From Pseudomonas putida S13.1.2 (GTDB lineage: Bacteria > Pseudomonadota > Gammaproteobacteria > Pseudomonadales > Pseudomonadaceae): a stretch of 64,000 bases of DNA. The position numbers and the translations under genes are program-made. Below are positions 9,382-19,349 of this stretch, in pieces. The notes beneath the pieces are model-generated. The model searched no databases. It was given only the letters and a program-made list of their open reading frames with translations, and was not told the DNA's origin. Position 1 is the stretch's first letter, and each line of letters begins with the position of its first letter. Location of the stretch: positions 5,056,501 to 5,120,500 of the forward strand of contig NZ_CP010979.1 in NCBI RefSeq assembly GCF_000498395.2. The letters are read 5' to 3'.

Positions 9382-10926
9382 ATGCAGCAACTCAATCCTT
9401 CCGAAATTAGTGAAATCATCAAGGGCCGCATCGACAACCTCGATGTGAGCTCCCAAGCCCGTAACGAAGGTACCGTCGTTTCGGTTTCCGACGGTATCGT
9501 GCGGATCCACGGTCTGGCCGACGTCATGTACGGCGAAATGATCGAGTTCCCGGGCGGCGTCTACGGCATGGCACTGAACCTGGAGCAAGACTCCGTAGGT
9601 GCAGTGATCCTGGGTGCCTACGACACCCTCGCCGAAGGCATGAGCGCCAAGTGCACCGGCCGCATCCTGGAAGTTCCGGTTGGTAAGGAACTGCTGGGTC
9701 GCGTCGTCGACGCACTGGGCAACCCGATCGACGGCAAAGGTCCTCTGGGCAACACCCAGACCGACGCGGTCGAAAAAGTTGCTCCAGGCGTGATCTGGCG
9801 TAAGTCGGTAGACCAGCCTGTACAGACTGGCTACAAATCCGTCGACGCCATGATCCCTGTCGGCCGTGGCCAGCGTGAGCTGATCATTGGCGACCGTCAG
9901 ATCGGCAAGACCGCCATGGCCATCGACGCCATCATCAACCAGAAAGACTCCGGTATTTTCTGTGTTTATGTAGCTGTCGGCCAGAAGCGTTCCACCGTTG
10001 CCAACATCGTTCGCAAGCTGGAAGAAAACGGCGCCCTGGCCAACACCATCGTGGTGGTTGCCAGTGCATCGGAATCCGCCGCACTGCAATTCCTGGCGCC
10101 ATACGCCGGTTGCACCATGGGCGAGTTCTTCCGTGACCGCGGTGAAGACGCTCTGATCGTTTACGATGACCTGTCCAAGCAGGCCGTTGCCTACCGTCAG
10201 ATCTCCCTGCTGCTGCGCCGTCCACCAGGACGTGAAGCGTACCCAGGCGACGTGTTCTATCTCCACTCCCGTCTGCTGGAGCGTGCATCGCGCGTTTCGG
10301 AAGAGTACGTCGAGAAGTTCACCAACGGTGCTGTCACTGGCAAAACCGGTTCCCTGACCGCTCTGCCGATCATCGAAACCCAGGCTGGCGACGTTTCCGC
10401 GTTCGTTCCGACCAACGTGATTTCCATCACCGACGGTCAGATCTTCCTGGAATCGGCCATGTTCAACTCGGGCATCCGCCCTGCAGTGAACGCCGGTGTT
10501 TCGGTATCCCGCGTAGGTGGTGCCGCTCAGACCAAGATCATCAAGAAGCTGTCCGGTGGTATTCGTACCGCGCTGGCTCAGTACCGTGAACTGGCTGCAT
10601 TCGCGCAGTTCGCGTCCGATCTGGACGAAGCGACCCGCAAGCAGCTGGAGCATGGTCAGCGCGTTACCGAGCTGATGAAGCAGAAGCAGTACGCGCCGAT
10701 GTCCATCGCGGACATGGCTCTGTCGCTGTACGCCGCTGAGCGTGGCTTCCTGACCGACGTAGAAGTCTCCAAGATCGGCAGCTTCGAGCAAGCACTGATC
10801 GCCTTCTTCAACCGTGATCACGCTGAACTGATGGCGAAGATCAACGTGAAGGGTGACTTCAACGACGAAATCGACGCAGGCCTGAAAGCCGGTATCGAGA
10901 AGTTCAAGGCCACCCAGACCTGGTAA
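9382..10926 (+). CDS. atpA: F1Fo ATP synthase subunit alpha
   Basis: This is the non-catalytic nucleotide-binding subunit of F1. The 514-residue product has the P-loop GDRQIGKTA near residue 170 and the alpha/beta signature PAVNAGVSVSRVGG (DGQIFLESAMFNSGIRP just before). Length and order in the operon are standard. Confidence 0.98.
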   Translation: MQQLNPSEISEIIKGRIDNLDVSSQARNEGTVVSVSDGIVRIHGLADVMYGEMIEFPGGVYGMALNLEQDSVGAVILGAYDTLAEGMSAKCTGRILEVPVGKELLGRVVDALGNPIDGKGPLGNTQTDAVEKVAPGVIWRKSVDQPVQTGYKSVDAMIPVGRGQRELIIGDRQIGKTAMAIDAIINQKDSGIFCVYVAVGQKRSTVANIVRKLEENGALANTIVVVASASESAALQFLAPYAGCTMGEFFRDRGEDALIVYDDLSKQAVAYRQISLLLRRPPGREAYPGDVFYLHSRLLERASRVSEEYVEKFTNGAVTGKTGSLTALPIIETQAGDVSAFVPTNVISITDGQIFLESAMFNSGIRPAVNAGVSVSRVGGAAQTKIIKKLSGGIRTALAQYRELAAFAQFASDLDEATRKQLEHGQRVTELMKQKQYAPMSIADMALSLYAAERGFLTDVEVSKIGSFEQALIAFFNRDHAELMAKINVKGDFNDEIDAGLKAGIEKFKATQTW

Positions 10927-10974
10927 GCCGCAGCGGGGGCCCTGGCCCCCGCTTGCTAACCTGATAGGTGATAC

Positions 10975-11835
10975 ATGGCAGGCGCAAAAGAGATTCGCAG
11001 TAAGATTGCGAGCATCAAAAGCACGCAAAAAATTACCAGCGCCATGGAGAAAGTGGCGGTCAGCAAGATGCGCAGGGCACAAATGCGCATGGCTGCTAGC
11101 CGTCCTTACGCGGAGCGTATCCGCCAGGTGATCGGTCATCTGGCCAACGCCAACCCGGAATACCGCCACCCGTTCATGATCGAGCGCCCTGTAAAGCGCG
11201 CCGGTTATATCGTGGTGAGCAGTGACCGTGGTCTGTGCGGTGGCTTGAATACCAACCTGTTCAAGGCCCTGGTCAAGGACATGAGCGCAAACCGCGAACA
11301 GGGCGTGGAAATCGACCTGTGCGTGATCGGCAGCAAGGGTGCGACTTTCTTCCGCATCTTTGGCGGCAACGTCGTAGCAGCGATCAGCCACTTGGGCGAA
11401 GAGCCATCGATCAACGATCTGATCGGCTCCGTCAAAGTGATGCTGGACGCCTACCTGGACGGCCGTATCGATCGCCTCTCCGTGGTTTCGAACAAGTTCA
11501 TCAACACCATGACCCAGAAGCCAACGGTCGAGCAATTGGTACCGTTGGTGGCAACCCCGGATCAGGATCTCAAGCATCACTGGGATTACCTGTACGAACC
11601 CGACGCAAAAGAGCTGCTGGACGGCTTGATGGTGCGTTACGTGGAGTCGCAGGTATACCAGGCGGTGGTCGAGAACAACGCTGCTGAACAAGCGGCCCGG
11701 ATGATCGCCATGAAGAACGCCACAGACAACGCCGGTGATTTGATCAAAGAGCTTCAGTTGATCTACAACAAGGCGCGTCAGGCTGCGATCACCCAGGAGA
11801 TCTCGGAAATCGTCGGCGGCGCTGCCGCGGTTTAA
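10975..11835 (+). CDS. atpG: F1Fo ATP synthase subunit gamma
   Basis: This is the central rotating shaft of F1. The 286-residue product has the conserved N-terminal coiled-coil strand (AGAKEIRSKIASIKSTQKIT) and the C-terminal partner helix ending ARQAAITQEISEIVGGAAA, with the SSDRGLCGGLN motif in the middle. Confidence 0.97.
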   Translation: MAGAKEIRSKIASIKSTQKITSAMEKVAVSKMRRAQMRMAASRPYAERIRQVIGHLANANPEYRHPFMIERPVKRAGYIVVSSDRGLCGGLNTNLFKALVKDMSANREQGVEIDLCVIGSKGATFFRIFGGNVVAAISHLGEEPSINDLIGSVKVMLDAYLDGRIDRLSVVSNKFINTMTQKPTVEQLVPLVATPDQDLKHHWDYLYEPDAKELLDGLMVRYVESQVYQAVVENNAAEQAARMIAMKNATDNAGDLIKELQLIYNKARQAAITQEISEIVGGAAAV

Positions 11836-11862
11836 CGGTTCAAAAATTCAGAGGATCCAGCT

Positions 11863-13239
11863 ATGAGTAGCGGACGTATCGTTCAAATCATCGGCGCCGT
11901 CATCGACGTGGAATTCCCACGTGATGTCGTGCCGAGTGTATACAACGCGCTGAAAGTACAAGGCGCGGAAACCACCCTGGAAGTTCAGCAGCAGCTGGGC
12001 GACGGCGTGGTTCGTACCATTGCGATGGGCTCCACCGAAGGCCTGAAGCGCGGTCTGGAAGTCGTTGACTCCGGCGCTGCCATTTCCGTTCCTGTTGGTA
12101 AGGCCACCCTGGGCCGTATCATGGACGTACTGGGCAACCCGATCGACGAAGCCGGCCCGATCGGTGAAGAAGAGCGTCGCGGTATCCACCAGCCAGCGCC
12201 TTCGTTCGCTGACCAGGCAGGCGGCAACGACCTGCTGGAAACCGGCATCAAGGTTATCGACCTGGTTTGCCCGTTCGCCAAGGGTGGTAAAGTTGGTCTG
12301 TTCGGTGGTGCCGGTGTCGGCAAGACCGTAAACATGATGGAACTGATCCGTAACATCGCCATGGAACACAGCGGTTACTCCGTGTTCGCTGGTGTGGGTG
12401 AGCGTACTCGTGAGGGTAACGACTTCTACCACGAGATGAAGGACTCCAACGTTCTCGACAAAGTAGCGCTGGTCTACGGTCAGATGAACGAGCCACCAGG
12501 AAACCGTCTGCGCGTAGCGCTGACCGGCCTGACCATGGCTGAGAAATTCCGTGACGAAGGTAACGACGTTCTGCTGTTCGTCGACAACATCTATCGTTAC
12601 ACCCTGGCCGGTACCGAAGTATCCGCACTGCTGGGCCGTATGCCTTCGGCAGTAGGTTACCAGCCGACCCTGGCTGAAGAGATGGGCGTTCTGCAAGAGC
12701 GCATCACCTCCACCAAGGAAGGTTCGATCACCTCCGTCCAGGCCGTATACGTACCTGCGGACGACTTGACCGACCCGTCGCCAGCGACCACCTTCGCCCA
12801 CTTGGACGCCACCGTCGTTCTGTCCCGTGACATCGCCTCCCTGGGTATCTACCCAGCGGTCGATCCACTGGACTCGACTTCGCGCCAGCTGGACCCGAAC
12901 GTGATCGGCAACGAGCACTACGACACCGCTCGTGGCGTTCAGTATGTTCTGCAGCGCTACAAAGAGCTGAAGGACATCATTGCGATCCTGGGTATGGACG
13001 AACTGTCCGAGACCGACAAGCAACTGGTAGCCCGCGCTCGTAAGATCCAGCGCTTCCTGTCGCAGCCGTTCTTCGTGGCCGAAGTCTTCACCGGTTCGCC
13101 AGGCAAGTACGTTTCCCTGAAAGACACCATCGCTGGCTTCAGCGGCATCCTCAAAGGTGACTACGACCACCTGCCAGAACAAGCGTTCTACATGGTCGGC
13201 AGCATCGACGAAGCGATCGAGAAAGCCAAGAAACTGTAA
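11863..13239 (+). CDS. atpD: F1Fo ATP synthase subunit beta
   Basis: This is the catalytic subunit. The 458-residue product contains the P-loop GGAGVGKTV near residue 150, the catalytic glutamate in GERTREGNDFYHEM, and the Walker B segment DVLLFVDNIYRYT. It is followed by atpC after 43 bases. Confidence 0.98.
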   Translation: MSSGRIVQIIGAVIDVEFPRDVVPSVYNALKVQGAETTLEVQQQLGDGVVRTIAMGSTEGLKRGLEVVDSGAAISVPVGKATLGRIMDVLGNPIDEAGPIGEEERRGIHQPAPSFADQAGGNDLLETGIKVIDLVCPFAKGGKVGLFGGAGVGKTVNMMELIRNIAMEHSGYSVFAGVGERTREGNDFYHEMKDSNVLDKVALVYGQMNEPPGNRLRVALTGLTMAEKFRDEGNDVLLFVDNIYRYTLAGTEVSALLGRMPSAVGYQPTLAEEMGVLQERITSTKEGSITSVQAVYVPADDLTDPSPATTFAHLDATVVLSRDIASLGIYPAVDPLDSTSRQLDPNVIGNEHYDTARGVQYVLQRYKELKDIIAILGMDELSETDKQLVARARKIQRFLSQPFFVAEVFTGSPGKYVSLKDTIAGFSGILKGDYDHLPEQAFYMVGSIDEAIEKAKKL

Positions 13240-13282
13240 TTCCTGCGCCCCGCAAGGGGCGCTATCAGGTTGAGGCAAGCAG

Positions 13283-13702
13283 ATGGCTATGACAGTCCAT
13301 TGCGATATCGTCAGCGCGGAAGGAGAAATTTTCTCCGGTCTGGTCGAGATGGTGGTTGCGCACGGTAACCTGGGTGATCTTGGTATCGCTCCAGGCCACG
13401 CGCCGCTGATCACCAATCTGAAGCCAGGTCCGATTACGCTGACCAAGCAGGGTGGCGCCCAAGAGGTGTTCTACATCTCTGGTGGTTTCCTCGAGGTTCA
13501 GCCGAACATGGTCAAGGTGCTTGCCGATACCGTGCAACGTGCTGCAGACCTGGATGAAGCTCAGGCTCAGGAAGCCCTCAAGGCTGCCGAGAACGCCCTG
13601 AATCTGAAAGGCGCGGACTTCGACTACGGTGCCGCCGCCGCACGTCTGGCAGAGGCCGCAGCCCAGCTGCGTACCGTCCAGCAAATGCGCAAAGGCAAGT
13701 AA
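13283..13702 (+). CDS. atpC: F1Fo ATP synthase subunit epsilon
   Basis: This 139-residue rotor subunit regulates ATP hydrolysis. It has the N-terminal beta sandwich (VHCDIVSAEGEIFSG; HAPLITNLKPG) and a C-terminal helical pair rich in Ala. It is the last gene of the operon, followed by a terminator. Confidence 0.97.
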   Translation: MAMTVHCDIVSAEGEIFSGLVEMVVAHGNLGDLGIAPGHAPLITNLKPGPITLTKQGGAQEVFYISGGFLEVQPNMVKVLADTVQRAADLDEAQAQEALKAAENALNLKGADFDYGAAAARLAEAAAQLRTVQQMRKGK

Positions 13703-13735
13703 TCGGCCCCGGCTGATGACTTCTGTTGCGATTGA

Positions 13736-13766
13736 GTAAAAGGGTAGCCTCGGCTACCCTTTTTCT
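13736..13766 (+). terminator. Rho-independent terminator of the atp operon
   Basis: The arms AGGGTAGCC and GGCTACCCT are followed by TTTTTC, 40 bases after the atpC stop. Confidence 0.88.
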
Positions 13767-13821
13767 TTTTCTGATTTCTCCCCCGGTCATTTCACTGACC
13801 GCCCAGGATTGGTAGCCAGTA

Positions 13822-15189
13822 ATGTCACTCGATATCGTTATCCTCGCCGCCGGCCAAGGCACCCGCATGCGCTCGGCGCTGCCCAAGGTGCTGCACCCGG
13901 TAGCCGGCAACTCCATGCTCGGCCATGTTATCCACAGCGCGCGGCAACTACAGCCACAAGGTATTCACGTGGTCATTGGCCATGGTGCCGAGCTGGTACG
14001 CGAGCGCCTGGCCGCTGACGACCTGAATTTCGTCATGCAGGAAAAACAGTTGGGTACCGGCCATGCGGTTGCCCAGGCACTGCCAGCCGTCACCGCCGAC
14101 ACCGTGCTGGTGCTGTACGGCGATGTACCGTTGATCGAAGTGGAGACCCTGCAACGTCTGTTGGCCAAGGCCAATGACCAGCAGCTGGGCCTGCTTACGG
14201 TTACGCTCGACGACCCGACCGGCTATGGCCGCATCGTGCGTGACGAGCAAGGCCAGGTGACTGCCATCGTTGAGCACAAGGACGCCAACGACGCGCAGAA
14301 AGCGATCAAGGAAGGCAACACCGGTATTCTGGCCCTGCCAGCTGCGCGCCTGGCTGACTGGATGGGCCGCCTGTCGAACAACAACGCCCAGGGCGAGTAC
14401 TACCTGACCGACGTCATCGCCATGGCGGTGGCTGACGGCCTGGTGGTGGCCACTGAACAGCCACACGACCCGATGGAAGTTCAGGGCGCCAACGATCGTC
14501 GTCAGCTGTCCGAGCTTGAGCGTCACTACCAGCTGCGTGAAGGCCGCCGCCTGATGGCCCAGGGTGTGACGCTGCGCGACCCGGCGCGCTTCGATGTACG
14601 GGGTGAAGTGACCGTTGGTCGTGATGTGCTGATCGACATCAACGTGATTCTCGAAGGCAAAGTGGTCATCGAGGACGATGTGCAGATCGGCCCAAACTGC
14701 GTCATCAAGAACACCACCCTGCGCAAAGGCGCGGTGGTCAAGGCCAACAGCCACCTCGAAGGCGCCGTGATGGGCGAGGGCAGCGATGCCGGCCCGTTCG
14801 CTCGCCTGCGCCCGGGCAGCGTGCTGGACGCCAAGGCCCATGTGGGTAACTTCGTCGAACTTAAAAACGCCCACCTGGGTGAAGGCGCCAAGGCCGGTCA
14901 CCTCACCTACCTGGGCGATGCTGAAATCGGTGCACGCACCAATATCGGCGCCGGTACCATCACCTGCAACTACGATGGTGCCAACAAGTTCAAGACGGTG
15001 ATGGGCGAGGACGTGTTCATCGGTTCGAACAACTCGCTGGTGGCGCCTGTGGAAATCAAGGCCGGCGCGACCACGGCTGCGGGTTCGACCATCACCCAGG
15101 CCGTCGAAGCCGGCGACCTGGCTGTGGGCCGTGCGCGCCAGCGCAACATCTCGGGCTGGAAGCGGCCGGAGAAGATCAAGAAGAGCTGA
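13822..15189 (+). CDS. glmU: Bifunctional UDP-GlcNAc pyrophosphorylase / GlcN-1-P acetyltransferase GlmU
   Basis: It makes UDP-GlcNAc for peptidoglycan and lipopolysaccharide. The 455-residue protein has the N-terminal uridylyltransferase motif LAAGQGTRMRSALPKVLH. The C-terminal half is a left-handed beta helix of hexapeptide repeats (for example RKGAVVKANSHLEGAVMG) for the acetyltransferase. It acts two steps after GlmS, encoded downstream. An exact DnaA box lies at 13,928 within the gene. Confidence 0.97.
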   Translation: MSLDIVILAAGQGTRMRSALPKVLHPVAGNSMLGHVIHSARQLQPQGIHVVIGHGAELVRERLAADDLNFVMQEKQLGTGHAVAQALPAVTADTVLVLYGDVPLIEVETLQRLLAKANDQQLGLLTVTLDDPTGYGRIVRDEQGQVTAIVEHKDANDAQKAIKEGNTGILALPAARLADWMGRLSNNNAQGEYYLTDVIAMAVADGLVVATEQPHDPMEVQGANDRRQLSELERHYQLREGRRLMAQGVTLRDPARFDVRGEVTVGRDVLIDINVILEGKVVIEDDVQIGPNCVIKNTTLRKGAVVKANSHLEGAVMGEGSDAGPFARLRPGSVLDAKAHVGNFVELKNAHLGEGAKAGHLTYLGDAEIGARTNIGAGTITCNYDGANKFKTVMGEDVFIGSNNSLVAPVEIKAGATTAAGSTITQAVEAGDLAVGRARQRNISGWKRPEKIKKS

Positions 15190-15190
15190 G

Positions 15191-15246
15191 TTATCCACAG
15201 GTGTTTCAATCGAAAGCCGACTATGCGAATAGGTCGGCTTTTTTAT
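15191..15246 (+). terminator. DnaA box plus rho-independent terminator after glmU
   Basis: An exact TTATCCACA sits at 15,191-15,199, directly after the stop codon. A hairpin with arms AAGCCGAC/GTCGGCTT and a trailing T run follows at about 15,213-15,245. Confidence 0.8.
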
Positions 15247-15378
15247 TGGCCGATCGGTAATCCCGTGGGACCGTGCCAAATCTGACAAAACTATCCACAG
15301 GGCAGCAACTGCTTGACGAAACGGGCGACTTAGGTTTTGATTGCAACCATTATCTTTCGAAACGAAACTTAAGCGCTC

Positions 15379-16155
15379 ATGTCGAAACGAAACACACCGC
15401 AGCGGCGGCACAATATCCTGGCTTTGCTCAGCGAGCAGGGCGAGGTAAGCGTGGACGCCTTGGCCAAGCGTTTCGAGACGTCGGAAGTGACCATTCGCAA
15501 AGACCTCGCCGCCCTTGAAACCAACGGCCTGTTGCTACGCCGCTACGGTGGTGCGGTGCCGGTGCCGCAAGAGCTGCTCGGTGAACCCGCCCAGCCTGTG
15601 TCTTCCTATAAAAAGGCCATTGCGCGTGCCGCCGTGGGGCGTATCCGCGAACATGCGCGCATCATCATCGACAGCGGCAGCACCACCGCCGCGATGATCC
15701 CCGAACTGGGGCGCCAGCCAGGCTTGGTGGTGATGACCAATTCGCTGAACGTGGCCCGTGCCATTTGCGACCTGGAACACGAGCCAGTGCTGCTGATGAC
15801 CGGTGGCACCTGGGACCCCCATTCCGAATCGTTCCAGGGGCAGGTTGCCGAGCAGGTACTGCGGTCCTACGACTTCGACCAGCTGTTCATCGGTGCCGAC
15901 GGTATCGACCTTGGCCGCGGTACCACCACCTTCAATGAGCTGCTCGGGTTGAGCCGCGTCATGGCCGAAGTTGCCCGTGAAGTGATCGTGATGGTCGAGT
16001 CGGACAAGGTGGGGCGCAAGATCCCCAACCTTGAGCTGCCCTGGGGCAGCGTGCACACCCTTATTACAGATGAACGCCTGCCCGCAGCGGCACGCGAACA
16101 AATTCAAGCCCGCGGCATCAACCTGATCTGCGCCGCGATCAGCCAGGAGCAATAA
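15379..16155 (+). CDS. DeoR-family transcriptional regulator
   Basis: The 258-residue protein has an N-terminal DeoR helix-turn-helix (RRHNILALLSEQGEVSVDALAKRFETSEVTIRKDLAAL). A sugar-phosphate-binding isomerase-like sensor domain follows, with the family motif DSGSTTAAM near residue 97. It lies 3 bases before glmS, so it is probably cotranscribed and may regulate amino-sugar synthesis or breakdown. That role is inferred from position; the effector cannot be read from sequence. Confidence 0.9.
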   Translation: MSKRNTPQRRHNILALLSEQGEVSVDALAKRFETSEVTIRKDLAALETNGLLLRRYGGAVPVPQELLGEPAQPVSSYKKAIARAAVGRIREHARIIIDSGSTTAAMIPELGRQPGLVVMTNSLNVARAICDLEHEPVLLMTGGTWDPHSESFQGQVAEQVLRSYDFDQLFIGADGIDLGRGTTTFNELLGLSRVMAEVAREVIVMVESDKVGRKIPNLELPWGSVHTLITDERLPAAAREQIQARGINLICAAISQEQ

Positions 16156-16158
16156 AAC

Positions 16159-17994
16159 ATGTGTGGAATCGTTGGTGCCGTCGCCGAGCGTAATATCACA
16201 GCCATCCTGATCGAAGGCCTCAAGCGTCTTGAGTACCGCGGGTACGACAGCGCCGGCCTGGCCGTGCTCACCCAAGGCGGTGAACTGCAGCGCCGCCGCC
16301 GCATTGGCAAGGTCAGCGAGCTGGACGCTGCTGTCGTAGCCGACCCTCTGGCGGGCCAACTGGGCATCGCCCACACCCGTTGGGCCACCCACGGTGCGCC
16401 AACCGAAGGCAATGCCCACCCGCACTTCTCGGGCAATGAAGTGGCTGTGGTGCACAACGGCATCATCGAGAACCACGAAGAGCTGCGTGAAGAGCTCAAA
16501 GGCCTGGGCTACGTCTTCAATTCGCAGACCGACACCGAAGTTATTGTCCACCTGATCGACCACACCCTGAAGAGCATTCCGGACCTGGCTGATGCCTTGA
16601 AAGCCGCTGTGAAGCGCCTGCATGGCGCCTATGGCCTGGCACTGATCAGCGCCAAGCAGCCTGACCGCCTGGTAGCTGCACGCAGCGGCAGCCCGCTGGT
16701 CATCGGTTTGGGCCTGGGTGAAAACTTCCTGGCGTCCGACCAGTTGGCCCTGCGCCAGGTCACCGATCGCTTCATGTACCTGGAAGAGGGCGACATTGCC
16801 GAAATTCGCCGTGACCAGGTCACCATCTGGGACCAGGCCGGCCACAAGGTCCAGCGCGAAACCGTGCAGTACCATGAAGGCGCTGAAGCTGCCGACAAGG
16901 GTAACTATCGCCACTTCATGCTCAAGGAAATCCACGAGCAGCCAAGCGTGGTGCAGCGCACCCTGGAAGGCCGCCTGGGCAAGGACAACGTACTGGTCCA
17001 GGCCTTCGGCCCGCAGGCTGCCGAACTGTTTGCCAAGGTGCGCAACGTGCAGATCGTTGCCTGTGGCACCAGCTACCACGCCGGTATGGTCGCCCGTTAC
17101 TGGCTGGAAAGCCTGGCTGGCATCCCGTGCCAGGTAGAAGTCGCCAGCGAATTCCGTTACCGCAAAGTTGTGGTGCAGCCGGATACCCTGTTCGTCTCTA
17201 TCTCGCAGTCTGGCGAAACCGCCGACACCCTGGCCGCGCTGCGTAACGCCAAGGAGCTGGGCTTCCTCGGCAGCCTGGCAATCTGCAACGTGGGCATCAG
17301 CTCGCTGGTGCGTGAGTCGGACCTGACCCTGCTGACCTTGGCCGGCCCGGAAATCGGTGTGGCCTCGACCAAAGCCTTCACCACCCAGTTGGTCTCGCTG
17401 ATGCTGCTGACCTTGGCCCTCGGCCAGGTGCGCGGTACCTTGGAAGCAGGTGTCGAAGCCGAGCTGGTTGAAGAGCTGCGTCGCCTGCCGACCCGCCTGG
17501 GCGAAGCCTTGGCCATGGACGCTACGGTCGAGAAGATCGCCGAGCTGTTCGCCGACAAGCACCACACCCTGTTCCTCGGCCGTGGTGCACAGTACCCGGT
17601 GGCGATGGAAGGTGCGCTCAAGCTCAAGGAAATCTCCTACATCCACGCCGAAGCCTACCCGGCAGGCGAGCTGAAGCACGGCCCGCTGGCACTGGTGGAT
17701 AACGATATGCCGGTGGTTACCGTTGCTCCGAACAACGAACTGCTGGAGAAGCTGAAATCCAACCTGCAGGAAGTGCGTGCCCGTGGTGGCGAGTTGGTAG
17801 TGTTTGCCGACGAGCACGCTGGCATGACCAATGGTGAAGGCACTCACGTGATCAAGGTTCCGCACATCGTCGATGCGCTGGCGCCGATCCTGTACACCAT
17901 TCCACTGCAGCTGCTGTCGTATTACGTGGCCGTGCTGAAGGGCACCGACGTGGACCAGCCGCGTAACCTGGCCAAGTCGGTAACGGTTGAGTAA
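16159..17994 (+). CDS. glmS: Glutamine-fructose-6-phosphate aminotransferase GlmS
   Basis: It makes glucosamine-6-phosphate from fructose-6-phosphate and glutamine. The 611-residue protein keeps the N-terminal nucleophile cysteine (MCGIVG), the glutaminase domain, and two SIS domains (SQSGETADTLAAL). It ends NLAKSVTVE. The last codons of glmS are the recognition site of TnsD in Tn7-type elements. Here an element begins 25 bases after the stop, which separates glmS from its terminator (now at 49,560). Confidence 0.98.
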   Translation: MCGIVGAVAERNITAILIEGLKRLEYRGYDSAGLAVLTQGGELQRRRRIGKVSELDAAVVADPLAGQLGIAHTRWATHGAPTEGNAHPHFSGNEVAVVHNGIIENHEELREELKGLGYVFNSQTDTEVIVHLIDHTLKSIPDLADALKAAVKRLHGAYGLALISAKQPDRLVAARSGSPLVIGLGLGENFLASDQLALRQVTDRFMYLEEGDIAEIRRDQVTIWDQAGHKVQRETVQYHEGAEAADKGNYRHFMLKEIHEQPSVVQRTLEGRLGKDNVLVQAFGPQAAELFAKVRNVQIVACGTSYHAGMVARYWLESLAGIPCQVEVASEFRYRKVVVQPDTLFVSISQSGETADTLAALRNAKELGFLGSLAICNVGISSLVRESDLTLLTLAGPEIGVASTKAFTTQLVSLMLLTLALGQVRGTLEAGVEAELVEELRRLPTRLGEALAMDATVEKIAELFADKHHTLFLGRGAQYPVAMEGALKLKEISYIHAEAYPAGELKHGPLALVDNDMPVVTVAPNNELLEKLKSNLQEVRARGGELVVFADEHAGMTNGEGTHVIKVPHIVDALAPILYTIPLQLLSYYVAVLKGTDVDQPRNLAKSVTVE

Positions 17995-18013
17995 GAGGCC
18001 GTCGTTTGCCGGT

Positions 18014-18018
18014 AAAAG
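18014..18018. repeat. Target-site duplication, glmS side
   Basis: AAAAG lies 20-24 bases behind the glmS stop codon, where Tn7 elements insert. The same five bases occur at 49,555-49,559 on the far side of the element. Confidence 0.75.
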
Positions 18019-18066
18019 TGATTCTGTGGAATTAAAGCAGTCGCCCAACAATTAAAACTGTCGCCG
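18019..18066. repeat. Right-type transposon end with two TnsB-type sites
   Basis: Read on the minus strand, CGACAGTTTTAATT (18,050-18,063) and CGACTGCTTTAATT (18,030-18,043) are 20 bases apart. They match the sites at the other end of the element. Confidence 0.75.
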
Positions 18067-18153
18067 GTAGAGGGGAAGCGCTCGCTCCCCTTCATCGGGC
18101 GGTACACCAGCCTCCCCGCGTGACCCCTCCCTACCTTGTACTGGCGTTTTCAC

Positions 18154-19332
18154 ATGCCCCTCTCGATTCTGCCTGATGAAACTCTTCCGTCATACGTGAG
18201 AAGGAACCTGCTGCTCTATTGGGCCGAGCCCAAGGCAGAGATCTTCGAAGCCCTGCGTACCCGTCATGTGATAAAGACGGCCGAAGTGAGAAGGCTCGCA
18301 GAAGCCATCGGCTGGCCTGGGTGCTATGGGTTCAATCGGCTTGTTCACAATCACACGCTGAACGCAGCGTTCCACGTCATCAAAAGTGACTGGGATGTTG
18401 CCTACTCAGGCACTCAGTACCTTTCTGAGGGGGAGCACTTCAGTGAATGGGATGCTTCCTTCTGCCCTGAATGCGTTAGGGAAGACCTCAAGATCCACGG
18501 GTTTTCATACTGGAGGCGCTATGGCGCGTCAAAGGTGTCGGTGTGCCCCAAGCACAACGCTGTCTTGATTAGGGATTGTCCTTTTTGCGGTAAGTTGTTC
18601 ACTCGCATGGATCATGACCTTGATGTGATGTGGCGCACTTGCGGCGGCCGGCATCTCGCCGAAGCTGAGGTTGTTGCTAACCACGACCCATTGGCGCTCA
18701 AGCGTGCTGAGGTCTACCAGCGATTGTGCAGGTCGCCCCATATCATCTCTGGTTTGCATGCCGCCAAGGTGCTGCTGGATAAGGCTACCGCTTTGAGCCC
18801 GCAGCTCACTGGCGAGGACAGGTCAAAGATGCGGGCGATAGCCTCGACCATGAGCGATCTTGTAGAGAGGTTCGCCGATGTGCCATCACCGAGCCTTGAA
18901 AGTCGAGCTGGGACCATCACAGCAGTATTCGTTCATGCTGTCGTGGCGCTCTATGACAGCTATGACGATTTCGAACGTGAATTAATGACCCTAGCGGGGA
19001 GCGCTCGATGCACTGATTCGCTCTGGAGCAGCTATCGGATAGAGGACACAAAGTATGTCCACTTCGTAGAAGAAGACTACGTGCAGGGTTTGGGGGTTTG
19101 GTCCACCCCGCGCATTGTGTTGGATGACGTGGTAGTCCAGGTAGGTTGGCCTTGGCCTACATCCAAGCACTATCCCTGCTGCAACACCCCGCTGTCCATT
19201 CATGAAGGACCATCACAGCGCAATACTAACGTCGCCGCTTCGCCCAGCATTCCCAAGATCGGTTTAGCAAACGCGCGAGCTATCGGGATCATAAAACAGG
19301 CGTCGCAAGCCTCCACCCGCTGCGACGCCTGA
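18154..19332 (+). CDS. TniQ/TnsD-family target-selection protein (first copy, glmS-proximal)
   Basis: The 392-residue protein begins MPLSILPDETLPSYVRRN, the TniQ N-terminal pattern. It carries a zinc-finger set Cys104-x2-Cys107 ... Cys131-x2-His134, with WRRYG between, followed by a second Cys142-x2-Cys145 pair. TniQ proteins select the target and recruit TnsC. An upstream TTG at 18,136 is in frame, but the ATG fits the family start. It is shorter than the second TniQ protein at 24,784 and lies alone at the transposon end, away from tnsABC. The two copies probably serve different target types; which one reads glmS cannot be settled from sequence alone. Confidence 0.85.
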   Translation: MPLSILPDETLPSYVRRNLLLYWAEPKAEIFEALRTRHVIKTAEVRRLAEAIGWPGCYGFNRLVHNHTLNAAFHVIKSDWDVAYSGTQYLSEGEHFSEWDASFCPECVREDLKIHGFSYWRRYGASKVSVCPKHNAVLIRDCPFCGKLFTRMDHDLDVMWRTCGGRHLAEAEVVANHDPLALKRAEVYQRLCRSPHIISGLHAAKVLLDKATALSPQLTGEDRSKMRAIASTMSDLVERFADVPSPSLESRAGTITAVFVHAVVALYDSYDDFERELMTLAGSARCTDSLWSSYRIEDTKYVHFVEEDYVQGLGVWSTPRIVLDDVVVQVGWPWPTSKHYPCCNTPLSIHEGPSQRNTNVAASPSIPKIGLANARAIGIIKQASQASTRCDA

Positions 19333-19349
19333 TGCAGGCAGCTAGTGTT

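Noticed and set aside
18025..18030. TGTGGA as the exact transposon end, since Tn7 ends begin TGT
   Set aside because: The five bases before it (GATTC) do not recur at the far end, whereas AAAAG six bases further out does and restores the terminator junction.
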